A DNA stretch of 64,000 nucleotides, from NCBI GenBank assembly GCA_033816765.1, contig CM066291.1:3534001-3598000 (forward strand). Reading direction: 5' to 3'. Both the position numbers and the translations under genes were made by a program. The notes under the pieces are model-generated. The model worked only from the letters and a program-made list of their open reading frames with translations, had not been told where the DNA came from and did not search any database. The DNA comes from Nothopassalora personata. Its lineage: Eukaryota; Ascomycota; Dothideomycetes; Mycosphaerellales; Mycosphaerellaceae. Position 1 is the first letter of the stretch; every line of letters begins with the position of its first letter. Below are positions 1 through 10,258 of this stretch, piece after piece.

Positions 1-2441
1 CTACTGTGGGGCCCCTCCGAGTGTGCTGCGGCTACACAGGAAACATACTGTGATAGATGCTATTAGCGGGGAGCATGCGCATTTACAGTGCTAGTGCTAA
101 TCAAATTTAAATTACGATTAAGATTGGGGGTTCAACCGCCCACAGACCCAGCGGTTGATGTGGTTGGTTGAGTCCACTGCAGTGAACGCTAACGTAAGTG
201 TTCAACCTGTTCCTGAATCTGGTTGACAGTTTGCGCGAGGGTGCCTCGTGCCTCTGAGATGGCACAACTGTTTCTTGCGCGCACGTGTAAAGATCAACGA
301 CGCTTTCGGCTCTTGATGGTGGTGATCGGGGATTGTTAAAAAAGACGGCCGATCAACGCCGTGTAGACGATGATCTTTCGGCACTTCCAGCCTCAGTCTT
401 GTGCTCGCCGTCAAGCCAGCAGGCACAGCCATCCGTGTGGAGACCTACGTTCAGCCGCAATGCCTGTGAGGCTTTCTCTTCACACACTGCTGCAGCGTAT
501 GTTTACACGACGCGCGGTGCAACGCTGACACTGCGCTTGCTCTCTCACGCATCTCGTCGACATGACAGTCGGGACGGATATGTACTACATGCCACGGTCC
601 GTAGTGTATGTACCATACCGCATGAACATCGTAGTCATGTACGCAACGGCAACGTGGGAGTCTTTTGTCATGTCCGTAGTTGAAGCGCGCTGGTGGCTGC
701 AGCAAAGCGATGCACAGCGTCAGCCTTCAGAAGCTTACGCGTCGAGATCGGAAATACCTGCGCTCGTATCAGTGTTATGTGATTGATCACAGCGCAGTGA
801 TGCACAACGTTGGGGACGATGAAGTCATTCATCATGGGCGAGAAGCAGGGCGCCGGCGATAGCACGAGGACATGATGGTGGAGCTGAGACCGAAAGGGTC
901 GATTGTTTCGCACAAGCATCATCGAGAATCGAGACTACTGGAGATGCCATGGTCCTGCCGATAGAAAGTAATTTCCAAACAGGCTGCCCGAATGTCGACA
1001 GGGTATGGCAAGCGCCACTGCAGTGATTAGCCGTGCACAACGAAGAGCGACCACCTCCTCAGCGGTACTGCTACTGGAAGGCGGACGTGTGCTTGTTGTG
1101 GTGGTGTGTGCCTGGAAGAAACACGGGGCGGCAGCGTTGAAGCTGGAACTGTCGTTTCGGCTGTGGGCGTCTTCCCTGCTGCGATGCAGGTCGAGAATCA
1201 ACAATTCTCATCACCCACTTCGACCCGCCGTGGTGCACACTTCGACCCCCCGGGGTGCAAGCATCCGCTCGCTGTGTGTCGCAACAGTGATGACGATCGT
1301 GGTAGAGGGTGCCATCACATCATCACATTCATTCTCAACACTGCGGACACGCACACCAGAGATGAAGCAGCGCAGCACAACTCTCTGCGCCCGCGCCAAC
1401 CGTCCCTTCTCTGCAGGAATGTATTGAACCTTGCACCTCGGCCCCTCCCGTGCTAGCGTACCGTTAGTGTGCACAACCCGGCTCTGCTGCAGTGCTGGTC
1501 GCAAGTCTCGTCGTCCTCCTTCCGCAGCCCTCTAGTCACGCCCACCTCACCACCACCCTACCACCGCGCCGTGGACAACACCTCTCGACCGGCCGTACTG
1601 CAGGACGATAACGAACGCAGTATCCTTTCAAGTTGCCGTCGGTACCCACCACGCTCCCGCCATTCGCGACCGGCGGAACGACGACGCCCGATTCTCTCAG
1701 CACCCACCCCCTTCTCCGCCCTTGCGCGCAACACGCTCTCTCAGCCCGTTTCTTACGACTTTGCGACTTACGGCCTGTTAATACCTTTTTGCTATCTATC
1801 CTTCTCACCGCAGTTCGGAGTGGAGGACTGCGGGAAAGCCTTCATCTGCCCGGAAGAACGCTCAAACAACGCGCCCATTGAGCCAGCATTCGCCAAGCGT
1901 CAGCCGCAGAACAGCAACCTCAAAGGAAACCCGACGGGCAGGTCATTGGTCTGGCACCAGTCGTCGACGAGCAATATACCCACGTCAAAGAGCCGCTCTT
2001 TGTCTGTGCATCGCATCATCCACGTGGTCCGCACAGACCGCCGCTGGGAGGCCATACAAGGTCGGAAACACAACCCGCAGATCATTATAGGTCCCTACAT
2101 GCCTTGACCGTATTCGATTCTCCTTCTGCCCTGTCGCCTCCCGCGCACCCGCTGTGCCAACTACCGACACTCCTTTGCCAAGACACAATCTATTCGAAGA
2201 GAGGCGGGACCATGTTCTAGAGCCTACCAGAGAAACAGAATCAGTCACTGTCCTGGTGGTATAGCAAGCGCTTGATCTTGTGACATTCGTCACGTACACT
2301 CGTTTAGACTATACTGCCGAAGGTGTGTATTGACGCGCTGCTACTCGAGAAAGGAAGTCGCGACTGACTCACGCGGACAGCGCCTTCTTCAACTTTCACA
2401 CTTTCTTGCATTCAACCGACATATTAATTACTAGCTGCACA
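1..2441. other. Gene-poor upstream region of MSB2
   Basis: I find no credible gene here. The open frames are short, mostly lack an ATG, and show no family signature or splice pattern. The stretch from about 1500 to 2441 is rich in pyrimidine runs and CA-rich segments typical of fungal promoters and leaders, so it probably contains the promoter and long 5' leader of the mucin gene that follows. This is inference from composition and position only. Confidence 0.5.
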
Positions 2442-5400
2442 ATGAAGACGACGGCAACAGCATGGGCAGCCGCTCTCGCGGTCATGTCCATAAGCGGACC
2501 ATTCACAGTAGCGGAGGCTGCGCCCGCTCCATCTCAGCAACAGGGCCAGGAACGACCCAAGTACTACTTTCCCCGGCATGTGAAACGGCAATATCCCAAC
2601 ATCACCTCATTTACGTCGAGCTCCTCAAGCACCGCCGACAGCAGTACAGTCAGCAGACACTCTGAGTCGACAACCCACAAGGGCAATGGACGGGCCAACG
2701 GACAGCCTCAATTCGGTCCTACGTCTGTGTTGGAGAGTTTGTTCGAGCCATTCGTCGATACGAGCAGCAGTTCGAGCTCGAGCTCATCCAGCTCTACGCC
2801 TTCGCCGCCACATTCCAGCAAAACGACATCGAGCAGTTCATCAAGTTCGAGGTCAAGTTCCTCCACCAGCTCCAGCACGTACCTCACCACATCGACGGGT
2901 GTAGATTCGACGACCTCGTCTATCGCACCACCGAGCTACGAAGAGTCCTCGCATAGCTCATCTTCCAGGTCGAGCTCGACTTCATCCAGCTCTCCGCCGC
3001 CACCGCCACCGCCTAGCAACACGATGTCGAGCAGTTCATCAAGTTCGAGCTCAAGTTCCTCTAGCTCCAGCACGTACCTCACCACAACGACGGGTGTAGA
3101 TTCGACGACCTCGTCTATCGCACCACCGAGCTACGAAGAGTCCTCGCATAGCTCATCTTCCAGGTCGAGCTCGACTTCATCCAGCTCTCCGCCGCCACCG
3201 CCACCGCCTAGCAACACGATGTCGAGCAGTTCATCAAGTTCGAGCTCAAGTTCCTCTAGCTCTAGCACGTACCTCACTACATGGACGAGTGTAGATTCGA
3301 CGGCCTCGTCTAGTGCACCACCGAGCTACGAAGAATCCTCGCATAGCTTATCTTCCAGTTCGAGCTCGACTTCATCCAGCTCTACGCCTCCGCCGCCACC
3401 GCCTAGCAACACGACATCGAGCAGTTCATCAAGTTCGAGCTCAAGTTCCTCTAGCTCTAGCACGTACCTCACTACATGGACGAGTGTAGATTCGACGACC
3501 TCGTCTAGTGCACCACCGAGTTATGAAGAGTCCTCGTATAGCTCATCTTCCAGCTCGAGTGCTACGCCACGTTTCAACCCAAAACCATCGGGTGACATCG
3601 CGCTATCGACAATTGGTCCCACTAGTGGCAATTCCGCACCTTTTGGACTGCCATCGACGTCCAGCAATGGCTTCAACCCGCTCATTGCCGGTACTGGGTC
3701 TTCGACCGTGGTCACAACTATTCTACAGCCCGTCTCCACCAACCCTACCGGGTCGACCAGCAGCCACAATTCATCAAACCCCTCTTACTCATCGCGCTCC
3801 TTCACATATGGCAGCTCGCGGGATGCCGTGCCACAACTGGAGTCCATTATCCAACCAACTTTCTCGGCGGATTCACAGAGCACCACCACCTCTGAGGCTA
3901 CCAGGACGGCTCAGTTCAACCCACTACGGCCAGAAGGTACCGGCACTGGTATTCCTCAGGTGATCGTTCCGGCCACGTTGAGCAGCAGGACCGCCGACTT
4001 GACAGCGACCGCGACCTCGTCTTCCAGCACACGCGAGACGCCGATCCTAGTTGGTATCTCGCAGATCTTGGAGAGCTCTGCTGTAGCTTCAGTCGTGCCT
4101 CACCTCGGGACAGAACCACCACGTGTGAACAAATCTGCAAATGGTACATCTACACCTACCAGCATTGCCACCAGCGATGAAAAAGATGCAGGCACCTTTA
4201 TTGGCCCCTTGCCAGATTCACACAAATCGACCACTCCTGCGAATGTGACAAGCAGCATCAGCTCAAGCAGAGTAGGCCTGCTAGGCGGCCTGTTGCCGAA
4301 CCCTACAGACTCGGGCTTCACGACCAGACCTAGTCTTGGACTGCTCCCAACTGCCAAATCAGGAACTACATTCGCCGTTACTGGCACGGCGCCCACGCTC
4401 TCGCAACCATCTGCTACCAGCACTCTTGGACTGCTCCCCACTGCCGAATCAGGAACTACATTCGCCGTTACTGGCACGGCGCCCACGCTCTCGCAACCAT
4501 CTGCTAGCAGCACTACAGGTACCATCTCCAGCGTTGTGTCCTCGGTGAAGTCGGAAGTGTCCAGTGCTGCCTCGTCCATCATTTCCGCAGCAGGCGTCAA
4601 CTCGACTACTGGCGATGTTACCAAGGCGCTTTCAGAGCCTGCCTCATCATTGAGTGTAGAGCTCTCCAACGTAGCCGCCACCGCGACTGACTCCAAGGTC
4701 ACTGCATCATTGGCTTCCGAGTTCTACGGTATTCTATCCAGTGCAGCGTCGTCCATCGCAGAGCCCACATCCACCTCCAGTCCAGCTTCAGTCAGCGCTA
4801 TCCCTACTGCCGAGGCATATAATGGGACAAGATCTTCGAGCTATACGCTCAGCACACACACCGGCACAGGTTCAGGCACAACCATCACTCCCCTCCCACT
4901 GCCAACACGCACCTCTGAAACTTCGCGGACATCAGACTCCTCTGGCTCATCTGCATCCTCGTATGCCTCGTCTGACCTGGCCAGTCTGTCGTCAGTGGAC
5001 TCGTCTCTTTTTTCGACTGCCACGACCAACGCCACCAGCACTGAAGGCTCGACCTACTCGACCTCTGTACCTCTCTCGACTGGAGCAACCCTGACTCTGA
5101 GTGGCTCAAGCACAGCACCAGGCACTGGCCACGGCACAGCATCCGCCACGGAAAGCGTTACGCCCACTGCTTCATCGACCAAGGAGTCGACCACATCAGA
5201 ACCCCTGATCTATGCCCCGACCACTTCTTCAATTGTCGCACCTAGCACGACGCCAAGGACAACTCAAAGTACGAGCACCACCATGCGGATAGTCTCCGTC
5301 GTGCCGACAGGGACAGACTCAGCCACGACGTACAGCATTCCTACTTCCCTGCAACGCGCTCCCACAACCACTGCACCCGTGACACCGACTGTCACGGAGA

Positions 5401-6374
5401 TTGGCAGCCAGTTCGGAATTGACAGCACGACGTCCAAAGCATCGACTGGTCTGCCTTCTGCCATGCCAAGACTGATTCAGCCTCCTGGTGGCATGCCACA
5501 AGCCCCGGAGAATACCACTTTGATTCAAATTGGTTTCAATTACGGGCTGAACTACGCCTTCGTTGTCAAGACCGACGACTCCGCCGCCCAGATCTTTTAT
5601 TATCTGCCCAAAGGCATTGCATATGGTCTGGGAATTGAAGACTCCAAGGTGAAGATGAACGCTCTCATGCCTTTCGATACTTCAGGGTCCCAAAGCTTCG
5701 TTACAACACTGGCGCAAGCGTATATTCCAACAAACTTGGTCGATCAACTCCAGCTAGATTTACACACCCCGACGTCCAGCATCTACCACAACGACGATGC
5801 TACAATCCAGCAGTTGATGGCCATGCTCAACCCCACCATCCCGATCCTCCCCGGAGCCAACCTGAATGGAGGAGCACAAGATGCAGCTCCCAGCCACGAC
5901 AACCCCTCGGGCGAGTCTGCGTCGTCGGACGCACGCGGAGGCGGTGCACCAATCGGTGGCGACTCCGGTAGCTCGCAGAAGGTTAAGGGCACTTCAGTCG
6001 GTATTGGTGTCGGAGCTGTAGCTGGTGCCGCTGCGTACGCAGCAGCCATGTTCTATGTGGCTCGACGCTACCGCAAGAAGAGGGCATCTCACTCGCGAAC
6101 AAGCTCTGCGCCAACTGCCGCCCTCGGCGAGATGAGCCAACGTGGCTCTCCGGCACTTTCTGGCGGCGGTATGGGCAGCTACTTCATGTCCGGGGCCAAT
6201 GGTCGTGGATCTATCACGCCTATCGGAAGCGGCACCGGCAGCAGCCTGGCCAATAACTACGGCAGTGGTGGCAGAGGTAGCAGAAACAGTGGTGGTAGCG
6301 GCAACAACCGCAGTGTGAGAGAACAAGGCATCAGCGCGCCTGTCATGGCAGAGAACAGCTTGGGATGGAATTAG
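2442..6374 (+). CDS. MSB2: Msb2-type signalling mucin (cell-surface sensor of the Cdc42/MAPK pathways)
   Basis: Single-exon gene of 1310 aa. The start chosen is the ATG at 2442, which opens directly into a signal peptide (MKTTATAW... to about residue 24); an in-frame TTG at 2406 is not needed. Residues 25 to about 1000 are a Ser/Thr/Pro-rich mucin stalk with perfect and imperfect tandem repeats, presumably heavily O-glycosylated. Residues about 1020-1130 form the conserved Msb2 extracellular domain (motifs IGFNYGLNYAFVV, YLPKGIAYGL, AYIPTNLVDQLQLDLHTP, MLNPTIPILPG). A single membrane segment follows at about 1187-1207, then a basic stop-transfer RRYRKKR and a cytoplasmic tail of about 100 residues rich in Gly and Ser. 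The architecture and conserved domain match fungal Msb2, which signals surface, starvation and osmotic cues through Sho1/Cdc42 and, in plant pathogens, helps trigger appressorium formation. The family assignment is from recognised motifs; the role in this organism is inferred. Confidence 0.93.
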   Translation: MKTTATAWAAALAVMSISGPFTVAEAAPAPSQQQGQERPKYYFPRHVKRQYPNITSFTSSSSSTADSSTVSRHSESTTHKGNGRANGQPQFGPTSVLESLFEPFVDTSSSSSSSSSSSTPSPPHSSKTTSSSSSSSRSSSSTSSSTYLTTSTGVDSTTSSIAPPSYEESSHSSSSRSSSTSSSSPPPPPPPSNTMSSSSSSSSSSSSSSSTYLTTTTGVDSTTSSIAPPSYEESSHSSSSRSSSTSSSSPPPPPPPSNTMSSSSSSSSSSSSSSSTYLTTWTSVDSTASSSAPPSYEESSHSLSSSSSSTSSSSTPPPPPPSNTTSSSSSSSSSSSSSSSTYLTTWTSVDSTTSSSAPPSYEESSYSSSSSSSATPRFNPKPSGDIALSTIGPTSGNSAPFGLPSTSSNGFNPLIAGTGSSTVVTTILQPVSTNPTGSTSSHNSSNPSYSSRSFTYGSSRDAVPQLESIIQPTFSADSQSTTTSEATRTAQFNPLRPEGTGTGIPQVIVPATLSSRTADLTATATSSSSTRETPILVGISQILESSAVASVVPHLGTEPPRVNKSANGTSTPTSIATSDEKDAGTFIGPLPDSHKSTTPANVTSSISSSRVGLLGGLLPNPTDSGFTTRPSLGLLPTAKSGTTFAVTGTAPTLSQPSATSTLGLLPTAESGTTFAVTGTAPTLSQPSASSTTGTISSVVSSVKSEVSSAASSIISAAGVNSTTGDVTKALSEPASSLSVELSNVAATATDSKVTASLASEFYGILSSAASSIAEPTSTSSPASVSAIPTAEAYNGTRSSSYTLSTHTGTGSGTTITPLPLPTRTSETSRTSDSSGSSASSYASSDLASLSSVDSSLFSTATTNATSTEGSTYSTSVPLSTGATLTLSGSSTAPGTGHGTASATESVTPTASSTKESTTSEPLIYAPTTSSIVAPSTTPRTTQSTSTTMRIVSVVPTGTDSATTYSIPTSLQRAPTTTAPVTPTVTEIGSQFGIDSTTSKASTGLPSAMPRLIQPPGGMPQAPENTTLIQIGFNYGLNYAFVVKTDDSAAQIFYYLPKGIAYGLGIEDSKVKMNALMPFDTSGSQSFVTTLAQAYIPTNLVDQLQLDLHTPTSSIYHNDDATIQQLMAMLNPTIPILPGANLNGGAQDAAPSHDNPSGESASSDARGGGAPIGGDSGSSQKVKGTSVGIGVGAVAGAAAYAAAMFYVARRYRKKRASHSRTSSAPTAALGEMSQRGSPALSGGGMGSYFMSGANGRGSITPIGSGTGSSLANNYGSGGRGSRNSGGSGNNRSVREQGISAPVMAENSLGWN
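2790..3570 (+). repeat. 195-bp (65-aa) tandem repeats in the MSB2 stalk
   Basis: The block containing TYLTT..GVD/SVDST then APPSYEESS then poly-Ser and poly-Pro recurs with a period close to 195 bp: its STYLTT core starts near 2877, 3072, 3266 and 3461. Copies 1 and 2 are almost identical at the DNA level, and copies 3 and 4 resemble each other more than they resemble 1 and 2 (TTWTSVD). The fourth copy is cut short. The period is a multiple of three, so copy-number change keeps the frame. Confidence 0.9.
4334..4513 (+). repeat. Two 90-bp direct repeats in MSB2
   Basis: A 90-bp unit encoding 30 residues (LGLLPTA.SGTTFAVTGTAP...) occurs twice back to back, starting at about 4334 and 4424, with only a few base differences (for example AAA to GAA). 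It lies in the stalk, upstream of the conserved extracellular domain. Confidence 0.88.
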
Positions 6375-7551
6375 AGGTTTCGTAACGAGACAAGATGTCT
6401 TACCAGAAGGAAGTTTTTGGAGTTTTACCTGCCTCAGCCAGGCAATTTTGGCCGCAGGCTTGCGATCTACGCAAAAGATACCACTTGTTTTTTCTCTCCC
6501 TCATGCGAGCGCTCTGCTTGAAATTTAGGTTCAGGGGTTGTGTGCCGAGCCTGGCGTGCTCGATGAGAGTCATACCATTCGGAACGGGACTGGTTTCGAT
6601 CGGGACTCGATTGTTGTGTGTACATGGTGATGAGAAAGGTTTAATCAGAATAAAGTATGAAATAGTAAATACACCTCACCCCTTCTCGTTGCGCTTCGTT
6701 CCTCTTCCAACCTGCCAAATTTATGCCGTCGCGGCCTGTTCGATCATTCTCGTCGTACTTCACTTCCGTGGAACTCGCCGGCTACCCGTCTCACAACCCC
6801 GCAGGCACGATGCTCAATCGGCATGCCGCTTAGCATGTGCTATCTCCACTCTACTCTATACATGGTAGACTTCTCTCAGCATTTGGCACATAATACCTCG
6901 CTACTATCCTCGGCCGCCTACGGCATATCGAGTCTCTTTGTCCGCAACGCGGTGAGTTGGATGCCACAACAACTAAAGCAGATCTTCCGACTCCGATTCT
7001 ATTTCTTTCTCCTCGTACACAGTGACAGATCAATCTGATGAGGAATGTGGTGGTCCTTGTGGTGGGTGTATACTCGATGACCACCACCTCAGGGACGTGA
7101 TGCTTTCGCTTCACTGCTTAGCGCTTCCTCATCACGCGTCACAATATCTTTTTTCTCAATGTGAAAGTTGTGGGTAGATGAAGTTGGCGAGACAGCACGT
7201 GCGCCAACGTGGCCTGTGGTGTGAGATGGGAGGTGCATCGTGGTGAATTCTGGACTTTGGTTTGCGTGTGAATATCTGAGTGTCTACGTCTGTGCTAAAC
7301 GACCAGAGCCACATCGGTCAGGCGACACTGCGCGATGCTTCTGCTTATGGTTCACGATAGACCACACTCTTCCAATCTCTTCAAGCTTCGACTTGACGAC
7401 ACAGTCGCACCACTTCCAAGTAAAAACACAACCATGGAGTTGCACTGTTGCAGAGTGCACTTTGATGTACCCTTACTCACAGCAAATGGACGCCAGTACG
7501 CCGACGCTCAAATTTCATTACACATTCCATCTCCCTCTTTTTGGTCGATCG
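6375..7551. other. Intergenic region between converging MSB2 and RFC2
   Basis: About 1.2 kb between the stops of two converging genes. It should hold both 3' ends. Open frames here are short and lack family signatures. I see no RNA gene or repeat. Confidence 0.5.
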
Positions 7552-8898
7552 CTACTTATCGCCACCCAAGACTCCAGCAATCTGTAAACACAAGTCCAGA
7601 ATCGTCAAATGCTCGTCACTGCCATCGACGAGCCTCTTGTCCGTCTGCGAGAAGAACAGCATGATCTTGTTCTTCGCCAAATCACCAACCGTCTCATCCA
7701 GCAATACGATCTTATCGTACAGCTGTGTGACGAATTGAGTTGCTGACCAGCCTTCTGCTACAAGATCCTCCACGGCTTGTGCTATGGGTCCATATGGTGC
7801 TGGTCGACCTGATTTGGGTGTCATTGCTGTTCGGAGCCGGTCGATGGTGTCTGTGGGGATAACACCTGCGATCTCTTCGATGCTGCTGATCGTGACTGGG
7901 GAGGAATTGGTGAATGGGGCCGATTCGCTGTCAATATCCATGGCGTCGTCGTCTTCCACTACGGCTTTGCGTTTCCGCTTCTTGTCGCCTGCTGGTGCGC
8001 CGAGCTGTACTGCTCCCACAAGGCGTGCGGCGGATTGGAGGAAGGTGATGGCTTTTCGGAGGTCTGTAGAACGTCAGCATTGCCTTGCTCTCAAGAATGA
8101 CTTCTTGGTAGTACTCACCACCCTCACTGCACCTCAACAACGTCTCCGTCACACCCTGCTCCATCTTCACACCCTCCAGCCGGGCAATGTCCTCAATCCT
8201 CCTCCCTGCATTCCCCTCGTCCAAACTCTTGAACCGAAACTTACTACACCTTGACGCCAGCGGATCGATAATCCTCGTAACATAATTACACACCAAACAA
8301 AACCTCGTAATCTTGCTATACGTTTCCATAGTACGCCTCAACGCACTCTGCGCATCCTGTGTCATACTATCCGCCTCATCCAGCACAATAATCTTGTATG
8401 GCGGGCATGGGTACTTCTTCTTGTACTCTTCACCAGCGGGACCCGAGGGAGGATTGGAGAGCTGCATGCGGGCGAAGTCTTTGACCTTTTCGCGGACGAT
8501 GCTGATACCGCGTTCGTCGGAGGCGTTGAGTTCGAGGACGCGGGACTTGAAGAGGTCGGGGCCGTAGAGCTGTTTGGCGAGGGCGAGGACGGTGCTGGTT
8601 TTGCCGGTGCCGGGAGGGCCGTAGAAGAGCATGTGGGGGAGGTTGGCGGATTGGAGGGTGCGGCGGAGGACGGTGACGGTGTGGTCTTGGGCGGTGACGT
8701 CGTCGAGGGACTTGGGACGGCTGTGGTGGTGGTGTGGTGAGGAGGAGGAGGGTGCATGATATGTGTTGGTTGTACTTACTACTTCTCTACCCATGGTTGT
8801 AAGCGATTGTCTTCTGCGGACTTGTCGTTCTTGCTTGAGCCTGCCTTTGCTGCTACAGCCGCAGCTTGGCGCGCTCTGATGTCGAAGAAGCTGGCCAT
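7552..8898 (-). CDS. RFC2: Replication factor C subunit 2 (clamp-loader AAA+ ATPase)
   Basis: Three exons: 8898-8780, 8720-8119 and 8063-7552; introns 8721-8779 (GTAAGT..CACAG) and 8064-8118 (GTGAGT..CTACAG); 410 aa. The start at 8898 gives [10 protein letters not shown]..., then the RFC N-terminal motif [15 protein letters not shown] that spans the first splice. Visible motifs are Walker [10 protein letters not shown], the RFC box LNASDERGI, Walker [10 protein letters not shown], sensor region [11 protein letters not shown], and the arginine-finger region [13 protein letters not shown]. The close match to yeast Rfc2 (human RFC4) extends through the C-terminal collar helices. The protein is part of the Rfc1-5 complex that loads PCNA onto primed DNA in the nucleus, and also of alternative clamp loaders. 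The coding region is intact. Two MluI boxes lie just upstream, as expected for an S-phase gene. Confidence 0.95.
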
Positions 8899-8961
8899 AG
8901 TGGTGTATATCGTGGGTGATGTTGTGTGCTCCTGCAATGGACGATCGATGCATCACATCAT

Positions 8962-8981
8962 ACGCGTAGAGTTCGACGCGT
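8962..8981. promoter_or_regulatory. Pair of MluI cell-cycle boxes upstream of RFC2
   Basis: ACGCGT occurs at 8962-8967 and again at 8976-8981, 14 bp apart, 64-78 bp upstream of the RFC2 start codon in the divergent promoter shared with the DUF1746 gene. ACGCGT is the core site for MBF (Mbp1/Swi6) that drives G1/S expression of DNA replication genes in yeasts. The sequence match is exact; function here is inferred. Confidence 0.6.
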
Positions 8982-9188
8982 TCCAGAAAACACTTCCGAA
9001 CATTCGCCGCCAAAAGGCCGCCGCATGTGGTCCACATCTGGTTGCCATCCCACGTGCATCGTTACCTACTTCACTCACATTGTACTTGGCGTGAAAGATA
9101 AAGGTCCGTGTACTCATATCATCTCGGTAGTCTTCTCAGATGATACGGAAGACATGCGCGATCACGTCTCAACGACTCACATCGAGCT

Positions 9189-10258
9189 ATGAACGATGAG
9201 GCCTCATCCTCCGACCGAGCAGGACCCAGCAGCCAACATGACACCACTGCCGATCATGTCGCTCACACACCAGCTCAAATTGCAGCAAGGAGGAGGAAGA
9301 AGAATCGCGAGAACTTCAATAACAGGAGAGGAGAGCTGCTCGATGATCTGCTGCGGAACATCGACCTTCTCGTGTATGCCGAGCTGAGTGCCATATATTA
9401 CATGGAGTAAGCAGGAACCATCACCCTGCAACCTTCCACATGGGACTGACGGCGGTACATAGCTGTTCCTTCCTCAAACTCGCCCTGCGATCCATCATCC
9501 AGCTCATCTTCCTCACCCCCAAGCCCGCACTCTTTCCCGAGCCGCCCAGCAACCGACCATACATCGGCTTCATCCTCGGCAGCGGTCTGCTATGCATTCT
9601 GCTTCATGCCATCGGGGCAGCACCATCAGCTGGAGAGTCAACGAGAGGATACTTACACGGAGGCCTGGTGATGGACTTCATCGGACAGAAAGGTCCCAGC
9701 AGCAAGATACACCTGCTGCTGCTGGATGTACTCTCGCTGCTGCTGCAGATAGCACAGCTGAGCATACATGTTCTGCGGCAGAAGCTGAAAGAGTCGCCCT
9801 CTGCGCCTGTTAGTGTCACGACGAGCACGGGTACACAGTACAATGCGCCAGCGGTGGAAACTAGTCAAAGTCTGGACGATGAAGAGCGTGGTGTACGAGC
9901 TTCGGCGGAGCGTGAGAGACGTGACGATATCGAGATGCAGACTCTCAACCCTGCTGGCACAGCAACAGATACTGCCGATGAGGAAGCTGGACCATCGGAG
10001 CGTGAAGCTTTACTGGAAAGGACGACTTTGCAGCCAAGGACGGATGCTCAAATATTTGATGCTTTCAACTCTGGACAGATCGTTATAGGGGACTTCGACT
10101 TGATCAAGACGATCAAGGAACAGTTTTGGTCGTATCAGAAATCACCGGCTGATGCGAACAGTGCTGAGAGGAATCGCTTGATGCGGGAGAGACTGGCTGC
10201 TAGGATTAGTCGTTGGAGATTTGAGCCTTCTCCTGTTATAGGGAGGACGGTCGCATGA
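9189..10258 (+). CDS. DUF1746 membrane protein, Dsc4-like subunit of the DSC ubiquitin ligase
   Basis: Two exons, 9189-9406 and 9463-10258, with a 56-bp intron (GTAAGC..CATAG); 337 aa. The splice joins YYM-D to CSFLKLAL and rebuilds the DUF1746 core RRGELLDDLLRNIDLLVYAELSAIYYMDCS. Membrane segments follow: one around LALRSIIQLIFLTPKP, one around IGFILGSGLLCILLHAIG, and one at LLLLDVLSLLLQIAQLSI. The C-terminal half is acidic and probably cytosolic. In fission yeast the DUF1746 protein Dsc4 belongs to the Golgi DSC E3 ligase that processes the sterol regulator SREBP; by family this is the likely role. It diverges from RFC2 across about 290 bp. Confidence 0.82.

Noticed and set aside
1469..2107. 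A 212-codon open frame on the plus strand upstream of MSB2
   Set aside because: It starts at GTG, not ATG, has no family motif and lies in pyrimidine-rich promoter/leader sequence.
4100..4702. A 200-codon minus-strand frame
   Set aside because: It is antisense to the MSB2 stalk; the repetitive Ser/Thr codons leave the opposite strand open.
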